A stretch of DNA of 64,000 nucleotides from Echinococcus granulosus. Lineage: Eukaryota > Platyhelminthes > Cestoda > Cyclophyllidea > Taeniidae. The position numbers and the translations under genes are program-made. Under the pieces are notes generated by a model, which did not search any database, was not told the DNA's origin, and saw only the letters and a list, made by a program, of their open reading frames with translations. Shown piece after piece: positions 10,885 through 23,700 of this stretch; positions within the stretch are counted from its first letter, which is position 1, and every line of letters starts with the position of its first letter. The DNA lies in NCBI RefSeq assembly GCF_000524195.1, contig NW_020170439.1:319813-383812 (forward strand), given 5' to 3'.

Positions 10885-13688
10885 TATTATTCTATGCGTT
10901 AGGCTGAAGGAGAGAAAAATGAGAGTGGCTTCTTATAGAGGCTTGATTTAGTACTTTACACATCGTAGACGAAGCTCTAAGCAGCCATGACCGAGAGAAG
11001 CGTAATTAACCCTCTGGAGGGGGGGATGTTAAGGCGCAGATTTGACCTAAAGAGGATGCACTTCTTAAGACATTTTCTTCCAAAAACGGAGTCTGTGAGA
11101 GCTTTTAGAAGGTTCTTCTATGTGCCTCAAACTAAGCATCGTCAATGTCTGTCATTGGTGTTTCAAGAGGACACAAGCCTTGTCGGGAAATCATGACCCC
11201 CTCTCCAGTCCTGACCTCTGCCCTGTCTCCCGAGTGGACAACTCTACTGCCTTCTAAGCGGTCCTGCCATTGACTTATGACCGAAAGGATGATGGTCGGA
11301 AAAAAGGGGAAAAATTGCTTGGGGCTTTGTGGCTTTATTTTGCTTTGAAAGAAAGGATCCTTCGACCAAATGATTACTTGATTCGGGCTGCTTCTTCAGT
11401 CGCAGTCTTATCCTCCTCCTCAACATTCGGTTGTGCCGTATCAAACCGGTGGGTCCCGGCTGCAAGTATTTAATACTCAGCAGGAGATCGTGATAGAAGG
11501 TTGCGTCTGGTGTTCATCACACTGAAAGTGTGAACGATCTCGATGAGATGAAGCGGTGCTGCGTGCCTTAGTGGATAATTTGGAGAGAACTGGCAATTAA
11601 TCTCTTTATGATACAAAATTCGCCTCTCGTCAAATGTCGGTCAATTGGTCAACAGACACTCCAATTTATACTACTCGTTTTTAAATGTATTTGAGACGAC
11701 GCTCAAAATTCACTGTCTAGGGGCTGCCAAAATTTGTTTTTGACATATATGACACTCCATCATATAATTTCCTGCTGATATATGTACCAATCCCATTCTT
11801 CATCTCTCACTCAATTTTGCAACTCATTCTTCAAATTCTACCAATTAAACCTGTTTTATTTAATTTGAAAAATAATCGACCTTTTGGCCATACTTGGACA
11901 CTGGAAGGAAAACAAGCTCCTAATGGGCCGATCCTCCACTTATACTCATTTATAGTCAAATTTTAGCGTGACGTTTTCTGTGGTTTATTGACGCCTGGTG
12001 GGACTTTGTTCCGGAAGGGTCATCAAATCCGCTTCCACATTCAGCAGCCTGCTGCATTTTACGTTCTTAGTAAAGTTTGGAGGTTTACAGAGAGGATCGA
12101 AAGCAGTGGATGAGTTAGAACTGACGAGAAGCATTACGGCTGTTGGCTTCAAAAATCCACCTATTCCCATGAAAAAGTGATGTTTGCTTCTCCAGACTCA
12201 TAGGTTTCTTTCAAAGCACAGAACACGTTCAACCGCTCTCTTGATTGCGGTTTAAATGAGAGCATATGCGAAAAATTAAAGACTACTTAGCGATTTGCCC
12301 TATCAATCAAGTGGACATATAACTCTAAAGTTTCTTTAATTCTCGTAGTTTTGAACTACCATTTTGGCGGCTTAGCTCTCAAAAAACCCTCACATTCTAT
12401 CATCTGTCATCGCTTACTGTCTGTCATCTCTTGTTTAACCGACATTTGATGATGTGTAAAAGGAAAAAAAAAATTTTGACGTATCAACAAGTTAGGGCAA
12501 GTTACAACAAGTCGATGGATCGAAATGTGTCAAAAAACGACATTTTGACTACGCGGCTAAGCAAATGCCAAGTTATTTCAAATTCACGAAAGAGCGGAAT
12601 ACATTGGGGGAAAGTGTGGAAATAATGCATTAGAAAATGCTTAAACATCTCCAAAGTGTAGTTTTTACTGAATTTTTCATTGACCTACTGATGTCCTCCA
12701 TCAGTAGACTGGTAAGGAAAATGTTCACATGCTCATATTGATGCACTTTAATCGGCAGTACGTAGACTGCTGCAACTGCGATGCTCACACGGATCCCTGC
12801 CCTGGCCATTCATTTGCTTTTTTCTCTTCTCTTTCTGCGCATTAAAGTCGCGTGAGATGAGCAGGAGACCACTTTGCGGGTTTATCAACACTTGATCACA
12901 CAGTGGTACCTCAGTTGGAATGCCTTTTCACTTCTCCAAGTCGGCCAGCAAAAAGGCGTCTTTGCCTACACCTTCCACAAGCATGTAAGTGGTTAGTTTT
13001 TTGCATTTTCTTTATTCCTTCTTTTCTCTTTGAGAGAAAAATACTGCTGACTGAAACCACTGACTTTTGCAAGTTTTTTATTGTTGCTCCTCACAGTCCA
13101 CAAAGGTGGAAGTAGACAGGACCTAGGATAGGTGATTGTGAATATTAAACAAAAGGACGCAAATACTGCGCCATTCCACTAAAGCGGATTGAGGACCCAA
13201 GGAGAAGGGAGAGGGGGGTAGAAAGTGAGAATAGAGAGATCCAATGATCTTTTTGATAAAATCAAGCACTTTAGACCAATTACAGAGATTTTAGGTGGAA
13301 CATGAAGGATTCATTCCAAAAAACAGTAAAACTCGATGAGACGACTATGATTGGTTAAATTTTCGTCACGGGGTTACTCCTAAAGGCATAGTGAACCTCC
13401 AAGTAGGTGATGATGTGTGCCTATTCAGTAGTTAACGCTAAAGACAGGAATATTTTCTTCTACTAAAGTAACCTAAAGGCAGAGTTGCTTTCTTACACGT
13501 GGAGGAGGTCTTTCCCTTACATCTGTCCCCCTATGATCAGGTTCTTTTGTCACTGGTGCATATTTATCGCCCCGAGTCTTAACGCAAATAGATAGAAGAA
13601 TTCATAGTCACATCACAGGAGAGACTGTCTTCTGTTTTTTTTGCATAAATTTGGATTGAAAGGTCAAGGTCGCATTTTCTGATTGCAG
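10885..13688. other. Region between divergent EF-hand loci
   Basis: It lies between the 5' end of the gapped EF-hand gene (-) and the last exon of the next EF-hand locus (+). Upstream exons for the plus-strand locus should lie here. I searched by eye for an EF-hand loop in a plus frame flanked by splice sites and found none. Short open frames at 11270-11473, 12431-12625 and 12903-13115 show no family motif. A splice-like segment ending at GCAT/GTAAGT near 12983 might be an exon but has no supporting similarity. Confidence 0.4.
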
Positions 13689-13896
13689 TGTTGCTAGATT
13701 GCGCGAAGCCTTCGATAAATTCGACACCAATAATTCGGGTATGCTAGACCTCGAAGAGATTCAGGCAGCACTGAGAGAGTTGGGGAAGCCTAACAACGCC
13801 TCCGTCATTCACTCCATTATGCAATTGAAGGGCCTGCAAAATGGCATAACATTCACTGACTTTGTTCGCTTCTTCACCGACATCACCCTCTCCTAG
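13689..13896 (+). CDS. Last exon of an EF-hand protein; upstream exons not found
   Basis: The exon follows gattgcag. It starts with the last base of a split codon and runs to TAG at 13894-13896, giving about 68 residues. It holds one canonical loop, DTNNSGMLDLEE, then a degenerate final hand (LKGLQNGITFTDFVRFF) with the same layout as exon 3 of the 152-aa gene on the other strand. The entry phase is also identical. The two are therefore paralogous exons. No in-frame ATG precedes the EF loop, so an upstream exon is required. None is visible in the preceding 2.8 kb, so this is either the end of a gene with diverged or distant exons, or a duplicated fragment. Confidence 0.65.
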
Positions 13897-13898
13897 TT

Positions 13899-13919
13899 CA
13901 CACACACACAAACACACGC
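13899..13919. repeat. Short CA-rich microsatellite
   Basis: Six CA units followed by aacacac lie directly after the TAG of the EF-hand exon, so they would be in its 3' UTR. Confidence 0.8.
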
Positions 13920-14743
13920 ATGCCAAACCACAGATCTTAATAATAACTTTTTATTTTCTTGAAGTCCCAACCTTTGATGAACTTGACACTTCATAAATGG
14001 CAGCTAATTTGAGCTAATCATTGTTAACTTCCACCTGAGAGTAAATAGTGAACCTCTACGATTTTCCAACGCCTAACCAGCCTCTTTTGTACAACCAATT
14101 TGCAAACAAATTTTCTGTTGACAAAACATTTTTTGCTATTTAAATGCAAGAATTTTTTTCTTTATATGACTTTTTTTCATTTTTAGCCAAAAAATATGCT
14201 TTATAAATTTAGTATCTAGCCAATCACCTTATAGAACACCGAAAGTCGGATTAATCATTTCATCACAGATGACTGATGATCAAATTTAGTTTTTTAGTGC
14301 GAAAGTCAAAAACCTTGGCAAATTTAAAATTATCCTTAGGATAGGCTGTGGAGGTTCCTAATGAACGAATTTGTCCGTGGGGATTTTGGTTGGATGTTTC
14401 CTTTATACACATGTATTAAGGCAGCGCAAATATGCAGCCCTTTGTCGGTTGAATTAGTCTAGTGGTTGCTGTTTGAGGTTGCTCACTTCATAAGGCATGC
14501 AAACAAGCCATTGTAACATCTTTTTTGGGCATTATGCCTTGAATAGGTGGGGTTGTAGTAGGCATCATTCTGAAGGAGATGAGACGAACCACACATTCCT
14601 GGGTAGTAGAAACTCATAACTTTTGATTAAATAAAGGATAGTTTGCGTTTCTCATTTTGTAATAAGATAATTAATAATCATACGTGTTTAAATTCAGTGC
14701 CACCACCTCACATCATCCCAACTGCCCGGCAGGATCCAGGGAG
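13920..14743. other. Spacer between two plus-strand EF-hand loci
   Basis: AT-rich sequence with no convincing exon. The end of it (14698-14743, after aaattcag) is open in frame with the following coding exon and could be either 5' UTR or coding. Confidence 0.4.
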
Positions 14744-16385
14744 ATGATAATGAAGCAGCTCCTAATGGAATTCGACTCAAACAAGGATGGAATATTTACA
14801 CTTGCAGAATTGCGTCAAATGAGTCGGGACTTGTGTATACCTTACGAAGAGGTCGAAAATTTTCCACTTTCTTCATGCCAATTAATTTTTTTAAAGAATT
14901 TCTGATTAATCATGACAGAAAATATTAAATTTTGTCATATCAGTGATAGGTAAAGTTGTTGCAGTTTATTATCCCGAGAATGACACGGTCACATTTGTAG
15001 ATGACAAGATTGAATTGTAAGATAAAAGTAGCAAAATCCTTTTAAATTGTGTTTAAGTGCTTTGGTGTTTGTTTTAATGTGTGCTTATCTACGCAGCCTT
15101 TCTGGTCGCCAAAGGTTGTGTTCCACCCTTGTTGACAATGCCTTCGGGTCTAGTGTTGAAGGGTTTTTTCACATAGAACACACCTAAGACACAACCTTCC
15201 CTCACATCACATTTTTACTTGCCAAACTTGTCTATTTCATCGATTTTTTCGGCGTCCTTGAATATAATTTTTAAGGCAAAATAATATTGACAAATAAAAT
15301 TTCGGAATTTCCCGTTGGTTCCATAAAGGGCAATATTCATTTTTGTTTTGGCAGTTTCTCAAATGGACACGCACATCTTGGGGTGAGGAGCTGAAGACAC
15401 TTCCATTAGACACCGTTCTCGAGTGCATTAAGGTCTTCGTGACACGTCAAATGAAGTAAGTTTATGCACGCTTTCTCCGCCTTCACCTTTTTCCTTCCCA
15501 GCCCTACCCTTCCCTTTTATTCGAGAAAGCAATTAAAAATTGGGCTAATTTTGGACGAAACTTTAGGCGGTTAATGGCGAGGAAGTGAGACATCTTGCCT
15601 CCTTATTTAAGAAATTGAGGTATAGCCACGCAGCCTCGAGTTGGGTCCAAGAACGTAGAATCTCCTGGGAATGGATTGGTGCATGCCTCAGGTGTAAACC
15701 ACTTAGAGTTGTGTCAGGTAGTCAGTAAGTGAAGAAGGAGATGAAGAAGCGTCCACTCGTCCTTCAAGCATCGACGTTCCAGTTGACTTCACATGTGCGT
15801 GCAAGCAAACAGGTTAGTCATTTCTGGAAGCCAATCTTGACAGCTCCGGACTAGTCATTCTACCACCTCATACCCCAACTTTTCAAACAGTCTGAGAAGC
15901 TTCTGCAGCCTCAGAACTGAGGTAAATCTGGTTCGTAAACCAGACGAGGTCACACTACATCTGTCCTGCTCACCGAGAACCAATGCTCTTGAAAATAAAT
16001 AAAGGACTTCCTGAGTACTTTTGAGTAGCCACCCAATAAGGTGCAGGGGAAGTTGACAATCAGCAAACCAACCTTTCAAGCGATCATTTGCCAACGCTTA
16101 AACACCAAATGACTTTTTGGATGTACTATATAACAAATAAGTGCTTTTTCTCATTCTCTCCTTAAAAGTACAAAAGGAGCAAGAGATCTCTTTAAGCTCG
16201 CCGATGTGGACCAATCCGGAAAGTTGAGTTTGGCGGAGATTAAACGTCTTCTCGAGGCATCTGATTATGACGTCGATGATGAGGAGCTCTGTGCCATCTT
16301 TCGTCGTGTCGATGCAAATCGTGATGGTGAATTAGATGACAAGGAGTTTCTTGACCTTGTCAGATACCTCATCGAAAATAAGTGA
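14744..16385 (+). CDS. EF-hand calcium-binding protein, about 141 aa, three exons
   Basis: The exons are 14744 (or 14698)-14851, 15355-15455 and 16169-16385 (TGA). Starting at the ATG at 14744 gives 141 residues, a usual size for a four-hand protein. The frame stays open back to a possible acceptor at 14697, so an upstream exon cannot be excluded. Loops seen are DSNKDGIFTLAE (hand 1), DVDQSGKLSLAE (hand 3) and DANRDGELDDKE (hand 4). The second hand is degenerate: the middle exon reads FLKWTRTSWGEELKTLPLD and lacks a calcium loop. The first donor is GTCGAA, weaker than the GTAAGT of exon 2. However, only phase 0 keeps the middle exon open, and the last junction gives Asn from a split codon, so the model is consistent. 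Likely a cytosolic calcium sensor. Confidence 0.8.
15112..15198. repeat. Imperfect inverted repeat in an EF-hand gene intron
   Basis: Arms aaggttgtgt (15112-15121) and acacaacctt (15189-15198) are exact reverse complements, separated by 67 bases that contain a further accctt/aagggt pair. They could form a hairpin or be a remnant of a small foldback element. No target duplication was identified. Confidence 0.4.
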
Positions 16386-17752
16386 CGATTTTTTGTCCCA
16401 CATCTTTGTTTTCGACTTTGGCTCACACCAATTCTTTGGAGTTTTTTTTCCTCCTAGAGTTTAAAAAGAAAAAATACACAATAGTTTAGAAATTTGGGAA
16501 ATTTTTCCTTTTTTAGGGAAGGGAACACTCGAGGGAGGTGGTTTGCGAACTCCCTCCTTATTTTAAAATGTTAAAGTGGAGACTTCAAAACGGTGAATGC
16601 AATTACGACGACTTAATTCGGAGAGGGATCGGATCATGCCAATCTATCGCTTTTACTAAGCAAAGTTGAGGGAGTTCATTGCCATCTCCTTGATAGGAAG
16701 GTCTTTATGCAGTAAAAAGCTACACGCAGAAGTTTGCATTCGCCTGTTTTAGAATAAGGCTCACTTAGAACCGGCATTAGTTTAAGCGTGCCATTCTAAC
16801 CGCCGGTAGGACTGGTACACACAAAGTTCTCTAATGTCCATAACATTTGTTTGCTCAGAATATGATATTCTGCACAGTCCAGCTGACTACGGTGCTTGAG
16901 TTTCGTATGTGAGCCCATTCCCTTGTTCTGGTTAGTCGTGACCCCGTTTCGTCTTCACGCGGCAGCTGACCAGTTAAGGGAGTTTATAAGACATGTAAAA
17001 GAAAAATTATTTAAAACATTCTTTTCACCTTCTGGGGAAGTTTTTCTGTTAAGCACAGAATGATATGGAACTCACTCACTTACTTGGCTCTGATTGACCG
17101 TCCCGCCGTACACCGCGGAAAGAAAGTAGAGCGGTGCAGGCCTAAGAGGTAGCGAGTAGAGGACACATTTCTTCAGAGATGGGCAAAGTGTCTTTTTTAC
17201 CTGCCTAAATTATCAAAGTGGAAGATATTTTGGATCACGGATCAAAAAAATAGTCTAATGGAAAGTGTTGTCCTCGCACTTTGATGGCCTTCACCTAGTC
17301 CATCCCAGCTGATGTGAGCGTAAAAGTACTTATTAAATGACATTGTAAAAGTGATAAATAATAAAGATCTCCTTATGAACTTTGTGGGATCCATTACCTT
17401 GACGACCCTTTTCCTTACTATAACTACTATGACAGCAAATTTGAAGAGGAGTATCTACCACTTTAAAACTGAATGGAAAGGCTCATAACACCTACAATAA
17501 GTTCATTTTAGCAGCATGACTCAAAGTGATACTATCAGATAGGGGAAGTTTTGCCCAAAGAACAACAAAATTATTTCACCAAAATAACAAGTTATTTACT
17601 CGTCTGATAAGAGTTCACCCAAAATCAAAACCCCCAATCTCATTGGTCAGCCCCGAAATCTGATTGGTTAACTGTTTCTTGTCTAATACTCCTTTTTAAT
17701 TACTTACATAAACTACATTCTGCATTCCATCAAAGATTGCCTACTATAAAGC
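16386..17752. other. Intergenic stretch upstream of the guanylate cyclase gene
   Basis: It contains the 3' flank of the EF-hand gene and the presumed promoter region of the guanylate cyclase. No exon, RNA gene or repeat is recognised. Confidence 0.45.
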
Positions 17753-20700
17753 ATGGTCGACCCTATTCTCCGACTCCTCCTCCTCTTCTCCTTCCTTCCT
17801 CTTACAATCGCCGCTAATAACCCTCAACCAAAGCTACAAATAATTTATTTTGAAAGCGCTAACAGCTGTCTCGCCTATTCTACCATTTTTAGTAACAATG
17901 AGTCTGTTTACAATACTCTTCAGTACGTGACTTCCCTCCAACCATCCATTCTCTCCCCTACCGAAGTTCGTATCATCCCTCAATTTATTGGCGGTTGCAA
18001 CATACGTGAAGATAATCGCGGATACCACCTTCTTGAGTCACTGGCGAACTTAATAAAGTTGGCTGACAAGTTCAAATGTTTCACAGTTTTTGTGGGTCCT
18101 CCATTAGCTGGAGATTGCACCTTCATTTCTGGTTGGATGACTCAAACTTCAACGTCAATTCCTTGGCTGCTGAAGCCACACCAGATAAATTATCTCTGTC
18201 CAGCAACAGATCCGGCTGGGAAACATATCGGGGATTTATACGCAGGAGAGGAGGAAGCTGTACGATGGGCTGCAATAACAATGACTCTAAAAGTGCAATC
18301 GGTGATAAATATCTTTGAGTCTCTGTTGGGATTCCAGGGTTGGAAAAGGGTGCTATTGCTCTATGAGATTAGTGCCAAAATGATGCCACTATTCTGGATG
18401 GCAGATAGGCTTGATCTGGCATTTGATGCAAAAGACCGAGTGGGGACTTCAGCAAAGGTTATTGCAATGAGAGGTATCCATGTGGACTGCAGCTATAACC
18501 AGTTGGTAATGGAGTGGGTGGATCAAATAGATGGTGCGTTGGGTACTACCTTACTAAATAATTGTTATTTCCTTGGAAGCGAATGACAAAGAGGTGGAAC
18601 AGTGAGAATTTATGGCTTGTCAAGTATCTCATCATGTCAGCAAAATTCAGCTTGGTAATTTACGACCCCTCTCCGAAAATTACTAAAGGGGGCTTTGAAT
18701 TTCTCCATCTACCTCAATAGATTAGATTAAGTTTGAGTCTAGCCGAAAGCACCTCCACTACGGCTTTGTTTTACCTTGTAATCGCCTAATGTGCTTGCAT
18801 CAACGAAGCGCTGATTCTGGTTCAGTAAAGACGTAAAATAATCATGGATATTTTTGAGCGGTGTCACCTTTTTGCGCCTCTGTTTTTATAAATTAACGAC
18901 ACCTCAGCCTTAGGCACAGATCTCTGCATAACTGAGTCCTTCAGAAAGTGAAATCCTAGAGATTTGTTAGCCCCTGCTGAAAACAGACTAAGTGAATTGT
19001 AATGACCACGAAGTTCGTGAAGTGAAGAGAGTGTGTGAACCCTTATGTAGACATACCAACCAATCGAAAAACTAGACTAACATTTAGGAAGCGGGATGAC
19101 TAAAGTGAATGCATTACAGAGTCCTTTCCAGGTTCGATGGAAGACGCTTCATTATTCTTCTTACTTCAGCAATCATCATTCTTGCAAGACCACCGATTGT
19201 CATCGACCTACTGGATCAAATCCAGAATCTTTCACAGATCAAAGCAGGTCGCGTTGCTCTCCTACACTTGGATCCTTCCAATGTAATCACATACGATGTG
19301 CTACGCTCCTGGCGCCTTGAACTCTCCCGAAGGCCTCAATTGGGTGCTGCGGGTCAGAGCTTGATAATAATCACTGCTTTGCCCTTGGGAAAAGGATACG
19401 ACGCATTTTCCCCTATACTTCAGTCTGTGAGTATGCACCTCTACTCCCTGTAAAACTCCATCAATGTTATTCGATGATGGGTATGACTAATTTTGATTTA
19501 CTAATGTGCTAAAAGTAGCATGAGCATATGTATATTCTTCTCTGTAATAGGCTTGAAGAACTTTCTTTGGACTTTTGTGAAGTCTTTATTTGTGGTTGAC
19601 CAATCCTAATAGAAGCCGCAATAGTGTTAATGTACGTTCATCATGAACCTCATAATAGAGGTATTAACAGAGTTCAGGATTCCCCATAAAAGAGAATAGG
19701 AGATAAATATTGGGATTATAGTAGGTTTTAGACAATATTTGTAGCTGAACCATTTTATTTGACAATTTTCCAAACGCAAAGTTTGAATTTCCTCATCACG
19801 GTTTTCCAGATGTGGAGGGTAGCAGGAACCATTTGTTTTGATCGGTTTTTTGAAACGACTGCCTGCTGAAACAGGAAACTTAGCTGGGTCGTAAAATTTT
19901 CTGCACTAATTAATTAATGCCATAAATAAACTAACAACTACAATTCTGTCTTTAATGCTGCTTAAGCGTATTAAGAAAAAAGTTCTGTTAGATATTGATG
20001 ATTGTGATTTTCATGTGGGTAGTTTGTAAAAAGCATCTCTAAGAAAATAGCTTTTGCGCCTTTCTAGTAAAATGAAAACTTTCGGTTATGGATGGCCAAA
20101 GAGAACATTTTTAACGTAAATAGTTAACACTATAAGCTATAATCCTTTCTCAACGAGATGAAGTAAAATTCCACTTTCCTGCCAGTTTTGGCTCTAAAAT
20201 GTGACAAAATGTGATTTGTTTAATTTCAAAATAGTTAACATGTGACCATGTGTTATTTTAAGTGCTAAGAAGTGTTTGATTGCTTGGAGAAATTAGGAGA
20301 GACTAAGACGTAGAATCCTCCATTTCATGAGGCGACATGCGCTCTCAAGTTGTCCTAGAAGCGGAGGGCATGCAACCGAGTGATTGATCAGTCATGGCTA
20401 CCTCTGCATAGGTTTACCTTTTACAGCTGACAGTTGTGTCAATAAGACATATCTCAGCCTTACTTATTAAAATATATTACTGAACATCTGAATTGAGCAG
20501 TGCTATCCACATTTCAATAAACAAAACTTAAAACTGTCCAAAAATGAAATGGTGCATTGAATGACGGCTTTACTACAATCCAGTTTGTCAATAAAGAGTT
20601 TAAAATGCACGCTGCCTATTGAAAATTATGGGGAGGAGAAACGGAGGTCCCATCCACTCGGTCTCCATGGCGCTGCCTCATCACTCACGTTAAATATGTC

Positions 20701-23700
20701 TACAAATTTCCCTCAACATTACATTCTCAAATTAAGGTGTCAGTAGTGAATGGCAATTCTTTATGTTCAAGAGTGGGGGATTTTTCCCATTGGGGTGCTT
20801 TTTTCCTTAGCAGTGTGAAAGCTGTGAAACCATTTCTAGTAGAGGGCACTAACTAGTACTCCCTCTTTTATCGCTTAGCCACAATTCCATTCTTAAAATA
20901 AGTGCCCCAAAGTAATTTCAGCCTCACCCAGCTTTTATTGATGCCAAAGGAAAAAGTACATAAGTCGGAAAAGGTACATGGACTTTGTGGCAAAGGTAAA
21001 CAATCGCATGTGCTTTTAAAAGTTTTGTTTTATGAGGCTTTCAAAGGTTAAACTGTCAGCTTGAAAGCAATTTCTTACCTTGACAGAACACGATGATATC
21101 TTTTGCCTCCGCAGTCGCCGTAGCACTAAAGATGGTGCAGCAGTCGTTGCTTGACTACGGGGGTAAAATTCCTCTCGATGCGAACTTCTTTGCTCCAATG
21201 ATGTCTAAACACCTTCGCGTTCCTGTGGTACCAGATGTGGATTACCACTTTGTGCAAGACGGTGGCTACTTCAACAACTTGTTTGACATCTACAACTTCC
21301 AGGTAAGTTTCCTGTTCCCATGGTCTCCTAAGAGAAGGCCTAGGAAGGAATAGATATGACTGGATGTCCATGATGGTGGTGGATTCGAAGTGATTTCGGC
21401 AGCTTGAACGCACCAATTCGATGCGAATGTGGCATTATTAACTATAAACTTAGTAGCTCTAAAATTCTCACTTTTTAAGGACAGTGGGAAGTATGAGTTA
21501 TCCCTCACAAAGTACGCTTTAAAGACTTCAATAGCAAATAACCAGGTTACGAGGATAATGTTAAGAATGGATTTAAATTGATGTCTTAAAAGTCGATGCC
21601 TTCACTTTTTTGTGCTTGTAAATATGCAGGAAGAACTTTGCTTAGCTTATTAACGTAGTAAATGATTTTGCAAAAAAGTGGAATCTGAAGTCTTGTTCAA
21701 GTATGATTTTAACTTCAGCTATTCCAAATTTTAGCACTGCTTAAGTGTCAAAAGTGAAAAGTTTTAAACAAAAGAGATTTTTCCTGAAATCCCCAAGTGA
21801 ATAGTTCGTAAAAATCTGAGCCTAATAGATTCTGAATAACAAGAAGTGGCAGTAGTAGTAGGTGAAGAGAGATTTTGACAGCTATGCTTAATTGTACGTT
21901 GTAATGATTTAAGGGGTGGTAGAATAAGGTCTTGTATTGCTTCTAATGTTTCTTTGCTTCAAACTACGAATTTCTGATTTTTCTCTAAAATAAGTGAATT
22001 TATCTTCAGCAGCCTTCGTCATTATCTCACTTTTGTATTTTTCTTTTAATGTCAAGGGTAGACAAAAACCTTTTGTAATGTACCAGTAGAGGACTATGGA
22101 GGATGGGTTGAAGCAGTTTCTCTCTCCCATCCATAGTACGTGTCCTCCTCAGCGTAGCGCTTCTACCGTTGAGCTTTTTGTTGTCACTCACCTTTTGTGG
22201 GTTTTGAAGTCGTCGGTAAATTTGCATATAATTCATGTCCTTTAAAAGGAGTTGACAAGTCATTTTAGCCATCGTATAAAAAGGTTTCTTTTAATAGGCA
22301 GAATTTCCACCCTCAATTTGACATTCTTCCGTTTCCTTTTATAGTTAAATACGAGCAATATATACGCTAAGTCATTCAAGATTGACACAGCACACTTCTA
22401 CGAACTCTTTGAACTCGTCTGTGTAATGCCAGCTCCGGGATCATTTATCTACGAGGTCCAACCCAAAAAGTGGCCAGGTGATGGCAAAGGTCCCGCTGTT
22501 GACATTTGCCTCCAATCAGATTGCCTTGAAGGTGAGCTGGCAGAAGGAATTGCCATGTCTTTGTCAAGTTACAATGAGAAATGTTAATCATAGAGGTTAA
22601 CAACTTGACGTCTAATTAAGGTTATTTGTTCGGACTGTTTATCATCCACATAGAACAGATCCGGCAGGTTATAAAAATAAAAGAAGGTTTATATATTTAG
22701 GAACAAAATTCCAGCCCACTAAAACTAAATAGTCAGACTGGACAATCTGAGACAGACACCTTAAATCCGACAAAGGTGGTAAAACACAGCTTCGGATTTT
22801 GACTGATTTGTCACATGGTCTCGTCAGTCCAATCCTTTTGTCACGAAGGATGTTCGTTTAGGAAGCAGTACTGCTCCGTTTTTCTGTCAAATCTGGGGTT
22901 TATCTACCATTTTCTATTTTCAGAAACACTTGTCAACATCCTGGTTCTGCTACTTTTGATGGCAGGAGCAGCCGGCATGATTACAGTAGTCGTTTTCTTA
23001 TTTTTTAGGTAGGTAAAAAATATCCGTAAATTAAATTTTCCTTTTTTGTCCTTTTTCACAAAAAGCCTCCCTAAGGGCGAAAGAAATTTTTATTTTTTAT
23101 TTGTCAATTTCACATGCCGTTGTCGAATGATAGGAGCAAACGGTAGTCATTCAAAAAGGAGGAATTTGGCACCGAGCTGTCAAATATTATCAGACTTGGG
23201 TGAAATAGGAGTTGGGGGTATGCGATGAAGGTAGAGCATTAGTGGTATGACATGCAAATGAACAAGTCTACAGCATACAAAAGTTTATCGCAGCGCGATA
23301 AGCCGAAAGCGCCGCATACTTTCTCAACAACCTAAAGCGACCTTAGCCTTATTATGCCTCAACCTAAGTTATCCTTTTTAATAGATAGCGGAAAGCAGAA
23401 GGAGTTTAGTCTAACCCCCGCAATTCTGCGATGATCAGTTTACTATCGATGCCAGTGGTTGACAGATCAATAAAAAGGTCCTTTTTCTTATTCATCTTTT
23501 GTGCTTTAAAATATGTAGAATTGCGTAAGCACCGTAGCTGCATCGAAAAGCGGACCCTACTAGAAAGTGTCAAAACTGTCAACGAGGTTGGCTGGCCTGA
23601 GTGCTGTTTACAGCCAACTCGTCGGTCCTCCTACTTGCGCGCGCCGAGTTACCTGGCAGATTGATGACTTATGACATGACGACCTCTGTTCTGTAAAAAG

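Noticed and set aside
12903..13115. Possible upstream exon of the orphan EF-hand exon, ending at a GTAAGT near 12984
   Set aside because: None of its frames contains an EF-hand loop or helix pattern, so the link is unsupported.
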